A DNA stretch of 64,000 nucleotides from Ostrinia nubilalis (lineage: Eukaryota; Arthropoda; Insecta; Lepidoptera; Crambidae), in the NCBI RefSeq assembly GCF_963855985.1, contig NC_087112.1, positions 9,240,501 to 9,304,500 on the forward strand. The letters are read 5' to 3'. Both the position numbers and the translations under genes were made by a program. Below the pieces are notes generated by a model. The model was not told the DNA's origin. It worked only from the letters and a program-made list of their open reading frames with translations, and made no database searches. Below, piece after piece: positions 46,414-58,085 of the stretch; within the stretch, counting starts at the first letter, position 1, and each line of letters starts with the position of its first letter.

Positions 46414-47330
46414 ATGGCGTCTGCGGGCGTTGCTGCGGCGGCTACCACTTTGCCACTTCTAAATGAGAACACAAATTTCAGCACATGGAAATTTCGTCTG
46501 AAATTGATATTGGAGGAAAAAGGTGTATCATATGTTTTGGAGGAGGACAAAACAAAGGAACATGACAAACAATTCATGAAGGATGATGCCCGAGCCAAAT
46601 CACTCATAGCTCAGTGTATTTCCGACAAATATGTGGAAATTATAAGAAATGCGTGTAATGCAAAAGAAATGCTAACGTTATTGGAAAATAACTTCGAACG
46701 AAGAAGCGTATATAATAGATTTTACCTAAAGAGAAAACTTTTGTCCATGAAATGCACAGAACCATTACAGACTTATTTGATCAAGTTCTGCTCGATAATA
46801 AGCGATCTACAAGCCATTGACGTACAAATAGAAGAAGACGACAAAATTTGCTACCTGCTATCTTCACTACCCAAGGAATATGATCATGTCATAACCTCAA
46901 TTGAAACAATGGCAACGGAGAAGAGTTTGAGCTTTGACTTTGTAAAAGCGAGACTACTCGACGCACAAACTAAATTAAATGTGAGTAATGAAGACCACGA
47001 AGAAAAGGCTTTCATCACCTGTTATACATGCGGAAAACCCGGCCACAAATCATACGAATGCAAAAATAAGGGAAAAGTACCGGAGCAGAGGAGGAATAAT
47101 GCAAGGAGCCGTGGCAGAGGCCGAGGAAGGCAAGGACGAGGATCAAGAGGATATCAACCGTCATCTTTACTACATCAAAGTGACCTGAGTTTCATTGCGA
47201 GTGAACAAGAGATGTTAACTGCTGCTGGCAATGATTTTGAAATTAATTTTATTGTGGATTCCGGTTGTACACAACACATTGTAAGTAATAATTATGAAAA
47301 GTACATGTCAAATGTTAAAAGCTTGGATAA
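46414..47330 (+). CDS. Copia gag and start of protease (interrupted)
   Basis: ATG at 46414; GTG at 46393 is in frame but less likely. The protein has the copia gag (UBN2-like) fold beginning LNENTNFSTWKFRLKLIL, a zinc knuckle CX2CX4HX4C at about residues 203-216, an Arg/Gly-rich tail, and the aspartic protease motif DSG at about residue 282. The reading frame meets the piggyBac end at 47331, after which the translated text is foreign and stops at about 47403. The gene is therefore broken in the protease. Confidence 0.9.
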
Positions 47331-49457
47331 CCCTTTACACACGAGAATAAAAAAGTGTCAATATTTTAATAAAACTTTACTTAGGGGTTATTTTAGAGTT
47401 TAAATAAGATTAGAAAAATACTTTAAAAAAATTTGAATTTTCAGTTTTCCTGAAAGTATGCCCTCACGATAGTGAGGCTTCGGTATAATTTGTTAGTCTC
47501 ACGATAGTGAGTGTTATACTATTTAGTTAATTTATTTAATGAAAACTACTAATTTATGAGCACATAAGTATTCATTTAGTGAGAGACCCCTATAAGTAAA
47601 GAGTAAGCTATAATTTAACAAGCAATTAAACCTCTTTTAGCAAATTGTCTTACAAAAAACTAATTAATTAAAAATATCCACCTTGTGACAAACTTGCAAA
47701 GTAAAAACCTTTATTAGTTTGGTTGGTACCAATATGAGGTCCGAGATGATTATTAAGAGATTGTAAAATAGAACAAAATTACTTTATAATTAATAATAAA
47801 GAAATAAATGTCATTTTTATGGCTTAAGATGATATGACTGGAAACAGCTTTTTTGCGAGAAAGGCACAGGTAAACATCTCACTTAGCACATTTAATTTTT
47901 GACCAGCTAGAACATCCTTCCAACATGTAACACCTCGGTGCTTTTTAGCCAGGTAATCGTTCTCATCTGTGTTATTATTTGCCTTCTGACCTTAAAAGTC
48001 TATATTATATTGTTTATGGATGTCGAGTCGTTTAGTAAATTTTCGACACAATGCTCTTTATTAGGATATCTGTTTAAAGCCTCAGCTATGCTGAAACGAA
48101 AATCTAGTAATGCTAAAATGTCTTTTTTTGAATAACTATTAGCTTTGCAATCAATTTTCTAAAGCCGCCGCGAATTAACAACTGCCAGGTCCAAAATTTA
48201 AACTAGAACTTTCAAACCCTATTATCTTGTAATAAAGGTTTGGTGGCATTCCATTTGTTAGTCCAGAATATCTACACCACTCATATCGTTCAACGATTGA
48301 ATAATAAGATGGACCTCTTTGCAGGTATATTGATCCATCATTTATCACCTTGATGATGGACCTCACCTTGCACCTTCCAAAGCGGTTGTCTTGTTCTGTT
48401 TCTGCTAGTTGGTCATGGTAAAATACATAAAGGGAATGTCGTGTGTGTACAAATCGGTTATGAACTATTTTGTTAGCAATAAGCCCCTATTTTTTATACT
48501 AGTGTGTGTCAGTACATATGCAAACATGGGTCCGGAAGGCATCTCATGAAAATATGTGCACCGAACACTATAGCAATTTTGGTTCTAATAGTTTTTAATT
48601 CTTTATCGATTTAACGCATGTACTGCAAGTTTGTACACCTAGCCATCTCTTTGTAAAATGTGTCATTAAAATAATCAATTGAGATACTCAGTTGGAGTAC
48701 GAATTCAATTTGTTTGAATTTTCTTCCAAATTGACCCTGTATTTTGTTGCGGACGTGGCTTTTGTTTCAGCTTTTGCTTGCCACATAGTATTTTTAAAAT
48801 GTCTGACCAGCCTTGCTGATTCATGTTCAGGGTCTACTTCGTCTCCTGAGCTTTCATATTTGGTATTCTACTCTTCAAAGTCCGTAAAAACCCGAAATTG
48901 TGTTTCCTGGTCTTTTTAGTCATAAAAATCTTTAATTTTATAGTCGGTTGCGTTTTCAAATAATGCTACGACACATCCTTCATATTTAGGATGCACTAAA
49001 ATTGAAAAACAACTAAACACTAAGCCATAATATGAAATAACAAATAAAATAGTTTTCAATCAACTTTTGGAGGTTTGACCGACCAGCTACGATCGTGCGA
49101 CTTAATTTTTTGGTAGTAATAATTATTAATTTATGCAATGAAATAACAATAAAAGTATTCCATTCGGATAATCACTGTTTTCGTAATAAAATAAAACTAT
49201 AACACTTATCCGAAAACAACAATAACCACATAATATCAATATTTACACTGGCCGCCTCTCGTACCAAAAAATGCAGTCAACATTAAGTCCGAGTAAACGA
49301 GCACTGACAGGTCCCAACACTAAATGAGCGGCACTGTGTGCGAGTAAATATCTCTCACGAGCGATCGCTGCCGATTGCGGTCGCAAAAACAAGTTTACAT
49401 GGGCATGAGATTTTTTCAAAGTTACTCTCACGTACGTGTATCGTCGTGTGTAAAGGG
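47331..49457. mobile_element. piggyBac-type element inserted in Copia protease (ATAA target)
   Basis: 2127 bp with inverted ends CCCTTTACACACGA and direct repeats ATAA at 47327-47330 and 49458-49461. ATAA differs from the canonical TTAA. Deleting the element with one ATAA copy would rejoin the gag-protease and pol frames, which supports the boundaries. A decayed transposase lies on the minus strand. Confidence 0.85.
47820..48920 (-). pseudogene. Decayed piggyBac transposase
   Basis: Read on the minus strand across several frames. Acidic N-terminal text (YESSGDEVDPEHESARL) is followed by DYFNDTFYKEMA, then a stretch resembling the piggyBac FLGI...MYW region, then FGRCKVRSIIKVINDG corresponding to the conserved KVRPLID segment, then a degraded IDEQM-like region, and near the end DILALLDFRFSIAEALNR as in the C-terminal IAEALI motif. 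There are many stops and frameshifts. The catalytic aspartates are not all recognisable. It is clearly non-functional, and piggyBac is the best assignment. Confidence 0.75.
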
Positions 49458-49461
49458 ATAA

Positions 49462-52300
49462 ACATATAAAAATATTTGTTGCAAATGGTCAATACATAAC
49501 AACCAATAAAATTGGAACCTTGAGATTTAAACATAAAAATAATAACATAAAAATAGAAGCGTTAATTGTTGAAAATGTCACTTATAACTTATTATCTGTA
49601 AAGAAAATAACTGAAGCTGGATTTTTGGTAAATTTTAACAAAAATAATGTCATAATAAAGGGCACACATGTTAATTTGGTTGGCTATTGCGAAAACAGGT
49701 TGTATAAATTAAATGCAAATATAAATTTTGTAAAATGTAACATGAGTAATGCTAGTAATCAGTGTGATGATGATCTTTCCAATAATATCTGGCATCAAAG
49801 ATTAGGACATTTAAATAGAAAATGTTTAGGTATAATGCAGTTACCAACAAGTAATAAAGTTTGCAGCCCATGTATGGAGGGGAAAGCTACAAGGCGACCG
49901 TTCAAGGAGACATCAAAACCAAGATCGAGGAGAGTGGGTGAAATGTTACACACCGATATAGCAGGACCTGTCAGAGAATGTGGACTTAACGGTGAGAGAT
50001 ATTTTTTGACTATTTTGGATGATTACTCTCATTTTTGCGTAGTGTTTCCAATGGTAAATAAATCTGAAGCAACCGATATATTAATAAATTACATAAGAAG
50101 GTTGGAAAATGACATAAGTAATAAAGTTCAAAGGATTCGATGTGACAATGGCGCAGAGTTTACAGCACTTAAAGTAAAAAACTTTTGTAGAAATAAAGGA
50201 ATACGATTGGAATATACCTTACCTTATTCCCCGCAACAAAATGGAGTGGCGGAGCGCTTAAATAGAACCTTGTGTGATAAAGTGAGAACTTTGTTTGCAG
50301 AGACAAAATTGCCCAAGACATTGTGGTGTGAAGCGATACAATGCGCAGCTTACCAACTGAACAGATCTCCCTCAAGGGCGATCAATTTCAAGACACCATG
50401 CTTCATGAGATATGGGAAAACTGACTTATCACGACTGCGAGTATTTGGTTCAAGAGTGTGGGCTACTATCATACCAAGACAAGGAAAATTGAATAAAAGA
50501 GCGCAAGAAACAAGGATGGTTGGTTATGGTACTGTGGGATATAGACTGTGGAATCCGGAAAATAACTCAATTATTGTGTCAAGAGATGTGCAATTCGATG
50601 AAACTGATTTTCAATACAGTCAGAAGGAAGAAATTAAACAAGGAAAGTATTTACAACAGGAAGAAGAAATAGATACAGACAATGGAAATGATGAAAGAAA
50701 TGAAAGTTCAAGTGAAGAAACTGAAGAATTAGATGAAGAAAAATACTGTACTAAAGCAGGAAGAATAGTGAAACGACCAGCATATCTACAACAATACGAA
50801 AGTAATATCGTCATTTGTCTAAGCGCCAGTGTACCAAACTCGTATGAAGAAGCAATAAAGAATACTGAGTGGAAAGAAGCAATAAATCATGAATTACAAG
50901 CACTTGAGAAATTGGAAACATGGGAAGAAACAAAATTACCGAAGGGAATGAAATCAATAGATACAAAGTGGATTTTTAAAGAAAAAGAAGAAGGAACTAA
51001 GAAAGCAAGGTTAGTCGTGAGAGGATTTCAACAGAAGAAAGAAGATATTTTTGAAAATAATTATGCACCAGTTGCGAGACATGCTACAGTAAGAATGTTT
51101 ATTTCAAAAGCAGTACAAGAAGATCTTGAAATTGTACAACTAGACATACCAACCGCATTTTTGAATGGAATGCTAAAGTCGGATGTATACATAAAAGTAC
51201 CAAAAGGATATGAAACTAAAAATAAAAATACAGTGTTGAAACTGAAGCGAGCATTGTATGGACTGACAGAATCTCCTAAATGTTGGAATGAAACTATAGA
51301 TGAATTCGCGAAGAGAAATGGATTTCTACGGTCAGAATACGACTACTGTATGTACTACAAAAAAGACTGCTGGATGTTGATATACGTCGATGATATTCTC
51401 ATTATTGGAAATGGAGAAACTACTATAAAGGAATTAATTAGACAATTCAATGCGAAGAACCTAGGAAAAATGAAAACATTTTTAGGCATGCAAGTTGAGA
51501 GAAATGAAGACTCTATAAAAATAAAACAAACTAATATGATAGAGAGAATACTAAAGAAATATAATATGACTGACTGCAAAGGAATGAAGACACCTATGGA
51601 AATAGACTACAATATAAAAATAAATGATAATGAAGAAATACTGAATGTACCCTACCGTGAATTGATTGGAAGCCTGCTATACTTAACTGTGACTTCGAGA
51701 CCGGACTTGACATTTGTGGTATCCTATCTGAGTAGATACCTAGATAAACCAAATGAACAACTGTGGAAAGCTAGTAAGAGAGTGCTACGCTACCTAAAAG
51801 AAACCAAAGATAAAGGTATAATATTTCGAAAGACTAAAGATACAAACCTGTATGGATTCTCTGATGCAGACTGGGCTGGAGACAGAAGCGACAGGAAAAG
51901 CGTAAGCGGCAGCATAATACTACATGGAGTGAACCCAATAGCTTGGTTTTCGAAAAAGCAATCGTGTGTGGCGCTATCCACCGCTGAATCCGAGTACGTC
52001 GCTGCTGCTGCTGCTGCACAGGAGCTGGTAAACATCAAGGGCCTCAGCAAACACCTGAGCATCAATAGTGATGCTATTTTACTTGTTGATAATATAAGTG
52101 CCATATCTATGTCGAAAAGTTACGAAAATTCTAAAAGAACTAAGCACATTGATATAAGGGCTCATTTCTTGAAAGATCTTATTGAAAAGAACATCATCAA
52201 CATTGAATATGTAAATTCAAATGATAACTTAGCAGATTTAATGACTAAAAGCTTATGTAAAGAAAAGTTTGTAAACTGTGTTAATAACTTTATGAGTTAG
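49462..52300 (+). CDS. Copia pol: protease remainder, integrase, reverse transcriptase, RNase H
   Basis: Open from just after the piggyBac insertion; no ATG is needed because it continues the gag frame. About 945 residues. Integrase zinc finger HX3-4H..CX2C (WHQRLGHLN, VCSPCMEG) is at about 49786-49880, and the catalytic residues are in HTDIAGPV, RCDNGAEF and NGVAERLNRTL. Reverse transcriptase has QLDIPTAFLNG and YVDD at 51383-51394. RNase H has GFSDADWAGD, STAESEY and NISAISMSK. All catalytic residues looked for are present, so this half looks intact although protease is broken upstream. Confidence 0.94.
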
Positions 52301-52694
52301 TAACTAAAATACTTTATTAAAACTTTATAAAAGTTATATACATTCAGGAGGAGTTGTATTTTGTTTAATTTAACTTAAGGAAAGTAATTAATGATATGAG
52401 TAAATATAAAAAGATGTAATAATGCTGACTGTTGTGTGATTTAAGATTATATACTTACCTGAAAAGTAAAACAAATTAGTATTGTATAAGTAAATAAGCT
52501 AAAGTAAAAGGTTTATAAGATAAATAGGATAAATACTTACATAAATACCTAAGTTAACTTGTAATAAATGTATGGATAGATAACTAAAGAATACTATGAA
52601 AAAGCTGTAATTGTTATAGTCTAACTATTGTGTTTTTATTTGTGGACATAGTGTGGTGCTTTACAAGTAGCAAATTTAAGACGTTATTGTTAAA
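52301..52694. other. Copia 3' non-coding sequence
   Basis: AT-rich spacer between pol and the polypurine tract. No second open frame or envelope-like gene. Confidence 0.8.
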
Positions 52695-52706
52695 TTTGAG
52701 GAGGAG
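52695..52706 (+). promoter_or_regulatory. Copia polypurine tract
   Basis: TTTGAGGAGGAG immediately before the 3' LTR; purine run GAGGAGGAG. Confidence 0.75.
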
Positions 52707-52884
52707 TGTTGAAATACATAAAGCACAACACTATGATCGTCAATTGATTTGCACTTCACTAGTGTCAATTTTTTTTTTCTTCTCTCTGGTCGCGCCGAGC
52801 GTCCCACCGGTGTTAATTTGTATTAATATAAAATGTGCTGAAATAAAAGCAAGTTGATCTACAAACAGTTTATCATTATTCTCA
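52707..52884 (+). repeat. Copia 3' LTR
   Basis: 178 bp from TGTTGAAATAC to TTATTCTCA, identical to the 5' LTR including the ten-T run. Confidence 0.95.
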
Positions 52885-52972
52885 AGACTGATTTTTCCCG
52901 TCAAAAGTGATTTTGACTAAGAACGTTAGTGAAAACCACTTTTGAGTGCACTTATGAGTTTTGAATGTAACA
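52885..52972. mobile_element. Right part of the TCAAAAGT-motif element split by Copia
   Basis: GTCAAAAGTGATTTTGACTAA and AACCACTTTTGAGTGCA, continuing the element at 46050-46128. Confidence 0.65.
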
Positions 52973-54576
52973 TTTATAAGATTTTCTATCAAAATCTGCT
53001 TAGTTAAGCACGCTGGAAAGTGGCTAAGACTTTTTGTGTCACATCTTAAAACTTCTGTGTGGTCAATATTAAAAATCATTTTTTTAAACACCCAAGTTTT
53101 TTAGAAAAAAGTGTCTGATATCCAAGATTGGAGCGCTCACGTTACCATATGGTTGCATTTCTACGAACCTCGGCTTGAACAAACAAACTTAAGCGATAAA
53201 CGACACCGGGTGCCATTAGTAGTGACGAAATGTGTGTGTAAACGTGCTATCATTGATGGACCATAGAGACGGTAGAGCGTTTTGTAGTGTTTTTAAGAAT
53301 GAAACTACTAATATGCTTTTGTGTTTCTAAGCAAGAATGGTGAATGGATGCATTTTTGTTGCTCTTACACGCAAAAATACTCGAAGGATTTTGATAGACG
53401 TTATTTTATTTTAATGTAGTACAACACACAAAACTGCCAAAAAACCGGTATAATTGTTAGAGCTATCTTTTCATGAAACTCAGGAAAAAGGAATATTGTT
53501 TGAGATATTAGAATAGTTTGTAAAATAACTTTTCAAAACCAATTTCAAGTGTAATTAAGTTAATTTTGGAGAAAATTGCTAGAGAAAAACACTGACTGAT
53601 AGACACCTAAGACTCATCGCATAATAATTGGCAATAATGCTACTTAAGAACAAAACTTACAATCCTAAGAAAACGCATAAATCTTGTTCTTTGCAAGGTA
53701 AAGTCAACACAAGACAACAAAAATACTAAAGTTCAAATTACAATGTTGTCCAGTAAGTAAGCGTCCGTAGGGACTCAGCTCAGGTATTTATCTTAGGACA
53801 TCTTAAAACGTCCTGAGGCATCCCACTTTACGTCCAGACTGTGGGAGGAGCGGCAAAGATTACAAACTTACAGAAGGAAAAGACGGAGTCGTATTCTGCC
53901 TACGCTAAAATGTAAAGCTTGTTTTTTATATTTTTCGTAGAATTTTTTCTCATCTCTCTTTGGCTCGTTCTGTACATATAAACAGGTTGGTGTTAATGCT
54001 TTGCTTTGTTATTAATTTTGTTAATTATTGTTCAAGAGTTAGGTACGCGTTCTGTGTTTAGTGTGAAATAATTAATTTGTCTTTCAGCATGAGCATTTGA
54101 AAAACCAATTTAAGCATATAAAGCACAATAACGTGTTTTAAAAATAAATTAAAAATGACAAGACAAACCACACGTTATTCACAAGTACTCGTACAGACAC
54201 GTTTCTTTGACAAAACATTCTAAGTTTACAGGTATCGGAAAGTTGCAAGAACAGAATATCCGTAATAATTGTGCATCGACGCTGATTCATAAGTCTTTAA
54301 TACTGCATCTGACACAATTTTATAAAGGTATCAAAGCCAATTCTATTTAAACGGTTTGACACATCTGTAACCTAATCTTTGGTAGACAGAGACGGGTGCC
54401 GTGCGAAGGCGACCGAAATAGATTGCTTTCGGCACGCGCCTGCCGCACTCCTGCGCACCAAGGATCCATGGATCATTCTTAATTTAAAATCCAATGCGTT
54501 GTCCCGCTCGTTTGACCGGTAACAAGTGAAATGGTCGGTTAAGTGGAATAGTGTGTAATTATAAATTGTTTTAAAA
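52973..54576. other. Upstream region of the fibulin-like gene
   Basis: No gene. The last 150 bp before the ATG (54400-54576) are locally CG-rich then AT-rich and probably hold the promoter and 5' UTR. No TATA element was convincing. Confidence 0.4.
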
Positions 54577-54628
54577 ATGTGGTGTGTTTTGTGGATGCTA
54601 GCTGTTGTGAGCTTGCCGCATGTTCAAG
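54577..54628 (+). CDS. Fibulin-like gene, exon 1 (signal peptide)
   Basis: ATG at 54577. The text MWCVLWMLAVVSLPHVQ is a classic signal peptide, ending at a donor GTAAAT (54629) in phase 1. Joining the exon at 61948 gives a likely cleavage near VQA|GLAED. The first exon fits the phase of the next one. The gene is on the same strand as the others and continues outside the window. Confidence 0.7.
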
Positions 54629-55215
54629 GTAAATAAATAAGGCTTGCGCGAGCGCAGCTTATTGTACGGATCAAGAAAGTTCTTTGAGCTTAAATGTAAA
54701 TAAGCTTATGTAGAGCTTTTTGTGAAATAACAGAAGTTTGGCTGTTTGAAAAAGATTCTGATAAGAAGTAGGTAGATACTTAATTTTTGTGTCACATAAA
54801 GTTTTTCTTTAACTTAAATAGTGTGATAAGAAATAAGAAAAGAGAACATAAGAGCACCAATGGAAAAATAAATTTTATGTTTTTCTCTTGATTTTTAGCG
54901 GCTTTACACAGTAAAAAGTATGTGAGAATCGCATCAAAATCTTATTAGTAATATCTTTTGAATTTCATTCATTATTATTTAAATAAAGAAAAACTACAAT
55001 GACAATTTAATTAATGTTATTAAGTTAAATCATTACTATTTTGTTGTTGCCAAATCCCGTAATAGTAATAATTAAATCATTAAGTTTATTTTAGGCGAAT
55101 TCATAAGATTTTTCAAATTTGGACTGAAATAAGTACAGTCGACATCACATTAGATTACACATGTTTGGCTTGCACAATTTTGTTGCAGTTGCTACTTTGA
55201 AAATAGCAACTATTA

Positions 55216-55425
55216 TCTTACTAATATTGTAAATGCGAAAGTTTGTATGGATGTCTGGATGTCAACATGTTTGTTACTATACGGTTACGCAAAAACTACT
55301 GAACGGATTTTGATGAAACTTTACAGTATTATTGTTTATAACCCAGAATAATAGTATAGGCTATAATTTATGACGATCTGTGACAAACTAAATTTCAAGC
55401 GGGTGAAGCCGCAGGCAAAAGCTAG
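55216..55425 (+). mobile_element. Lep1-type Helitron-like element
   Basis: TC start near 55216, GTAAATGCGAAAGTTTGTATG, GAACGGATTTTGATGAAACT, GTGAAGCCGCAGGCAAAAG and CTAG at 55422-55425. Confidence 0.8.
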
Positions 55426-56275
55426 TTACGATATAAGTTGCTAAAGTTAGTGTTACGCTTGATGTGTTGTTGGTCGTACAGCCTGACCAAAATAAGAACT
55501 AAATACTAAAACTGATTTTAGCAAAATATGTGCTAAAACACTCAATGGATGAGATGACTCTCCCATCTGGAAATTGAATGCAGGTCTGCTATGAGCTGTG
55601 GTAACTAAATTAGTACCTACCTACCTAATCATTAACAAAATTAAAATTTATCACCGCGCTATAAAAAAAGTGCAGCTCGGCAAGAATTTGGACATCTTTC
55701 TTTGAGCAATTCATTTTCAAACCTTGAGCAATTTTTTTTCCTCGTGAAAAAACGTCTCGTTATAACTTCTTTAAGTAGGTATTATTTAGTAATGCACGTA
55801 GTATTTTCACTATGAGACTGCGCAACAGAGTATTGCACATAGGTAATTACGAGTATAAATAAATAAATGTTAAAAGTATCACTAAATCGAATTCAAAGGT
55901 ACTTATCATAAATTATGTCGGTTTCTTCAGCAAATCCTCTAAACATTAATTTCTGAGTAATCCCTATCTATTCAACTAAATGTCAGTTAGCACAAATTGT
56001 TATTTATTATAGGATTCGTGGTTAATTTTCCTCTTGTCCCATATAATGTGGCAATTCGACCCAGTTTCCACGACATTGATTCATTTGTTGTGACAAAAAT
56101 ACATTATTTGCGTTAGGGTAGATCCGCCGATTTGATTCCGCGAGATTTATTTTACGTTTTTTGAAAAACTTTACAGGAATGCGTGCAAACTAGCTTAAAC
56201 TGAAAGGTTAAGCAATGAGCTTTTTAGATCAGTGTGAGGCCCTTAGATTCAATCGTTATTTTAGAAGTAACAAGC
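55426..56275. other. Intron sequence without recognised feature
   Basis: AT-rich part of the first intron of the fibulin-like gene. No coding frame, SINE or paired repeat was found. Confidence 0.4.
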
Positions 56276-56817
56276 GTCCAAATATTTTTTCACAAAATGG
56301 TAATGACGTTTTCCCAATGGTAATGATTTTATTAAAATGGTAATGATCTTATGTTAATGGTGATGACGAAATATAATTTTATAGTAATACATTAAATTAA
56401 AATAACTTGAAAACTAAAATTTAGATATAATTGTTCAGCTAAACACCAATTTTATCTATGTTATTTTCCTAGCTAAGCACGTACCTATTAAAGAATGGGT
56501 TGGAAATAAAAGTAAAGGTATTCAATAATTTAATGAATTTATTGAATTTGGAACAATACGGACATTAGTTAAAATTTTTTTACGTTCCTAATATTATTCA
56601 GAATCAGAAAAAATATATATTTACACCAATGAGGATTTTGATTGAAAAATATGCCAAGCTACTCTTACTTAGACTTACACAATAGTCAACATACAAGAAA
56701 TGAATAAAAAAACGTCTTTTCGTAAACTAATAAAAAACCTTCTCATTTAAAAACAAAGCTTAAAGAACAATGGGACAAAACGTCCCCAGAACTGTAGCAC
56801 TTTAATACCTACCTTAT

Positions 56818-57980
56818 ATGATAGACCATGCTAATACCCGACCGATCTCTCTAGCTACAATCACGGCAAAGGTCCTTGACAGTGTGCTTGACTCTCTACT
56901 AGATAAATATTTAAAATCACATGATGCTCAATTCGGGTTTAAGCCTGGACTGTCGACCGAGAGCGCCATCCTTAGTCTTAAGCACACTGTCAGGTACTAC
57001 ACGGATCAGGGGACTCTCATTTACGCATGCTTCCTCGACCTCTCCAAGGCGTTCGATCTTGTGTCTTATGACATCCTTTGGGATAAGATGAGGAGGCAGG
57101 GCATCCCGTCAGAAGTATCACAAATATTCCATTATTGGTATGCTAACCAGATTAACAGCGTAAGATGTGCTAACGTTTTTTCTGAGGAGTATGGGTTGCA
57201 GTGCGGGGTGAGACAGGGTGGGCTGACGTCTCCCAGGCTTTTCAACCTATACGTAAATGACCTCATTGTTGCCCTTAGCAGTATGCGTATCGGATGCTGG
57301 GTAGATGGTGTTTGTATCAACAACATAAGCTACGCTGATGAAATGGTACTGCTGGCGCCAACAATGGGGGCTCTCAGAAAGATGGTGGGTGTGTGTGAAG
57401 TGTATGCTAAATGCCATGGCTTATTGTATATTGTGAAGAAGAGCGAATACATGGTATTTAAGGCCGCCAGTAAATGTCCAAACGTGGTACCTGACCTCTT
57501 GCTTAATGGGGTAAAGTTAAACAGAGCCACTAAATTTAAATATCTCGGACACTACGTTACTGATGACCTTAAAGATCATGTTGATATCGAGAGGGAACGA
57601 AGGGCGCTGGCAGTAAGGTGTAATATGTTGGCTCGCAGGTTTGCCCGATGTAATGACCATGTCAAGATCACTCTGTTTAAAGCATACTGTCAGAGTCTAT
57701 ACACGGGAAACCTGTGGACCACGTACTCGCAGAAATCGCTTAGCGTCCTTCGGGTCCAATATAACAACGGTTTCAGGATGCTGTTGGGCTTGCCTCGCTT
57801 CAAATGTTTGCTCAGTCGCACACTGACGGCTTCTTTGCTGTCCTATGCAAGAAGACTGCCTCGTTGCTCAGTAGGATACGGGCGAGCCCCAACAGTATCC
57901 TGAAGACCGTGGCGGAGAGGTACGACTCTCCTATTATCCGACATTTCCTTCGGCTACTTCTTACCGAACGGGTTGGATAA
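56818..57980 (+). pseudogene. Jockey-like LINE reverse transcriptase, mutated and frameshifted
   Basis: Starts within the RT domain (TRPISLATITAKVLDSVL). Motif A is FLDLSKAFDLV, motif B is GVRQGGLTSPRLFNLYVNDL, and motif C is SYADEMVLLAP, where the second catalytic aspartate (residue 175, codon 57340-57342) is Glu. Thumb text (FKYLGHYVTDDLKDHVDIER) follows. Near 57815-57826 the coding shifts frame; the other frame continues FFAVLCKKTASLLSRIRASP to a stop at 57978. The endonuclease domain is missing. Inactive. Confidence 0.85.
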
Positions 57981-58085
57981 TTAGTGGTATGTTATAATAA
58001 GTAAATTACTAACATAGTTGTATAAGGCACCCATTTACTAACCATGTGGATCATTGTTATCTTTAAATGAATAAATTGAATGGAA
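56818..58085 (+). mobile_element. 5'-truncated non-LTR retrotransposon inserted in palindrome arm
   Basis: The opposite arm reads straight from ACCTACCTTAT to AATACTATAATTTT, so the LINE lies exactly between them. Its 3' tail is AAATGAATAAATTGAATGG. No clear target duplication. Confidence 0.8.

Larger units (their letters stand above)
46129..52884 (+). mobile_element. Copia-type (Ty1/copia) LTR retrotransposon, split by piggyBac
   Basis: 6.76 kb including a 2.13 kb piggyBac insertion, so about 4.6 kb without it. Order is LTR, primer-binding site, gag with zinc knuckle, protease, integrase, reverse transcriptase, RNase H, polypurine tract, LTR. Integrase before reverse transcriptase is the copia order. 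The two 178 bp LTRs are identical by eye. The flanks ACTTT and AGACT do not form a 5-bp duplication. Confidence 0.95.

Noticed and set aside
51790..52104. Minus-strand open frames across Copia RNase H
   Set aside because: They are shadows of the intact pol frame on the plus strand.
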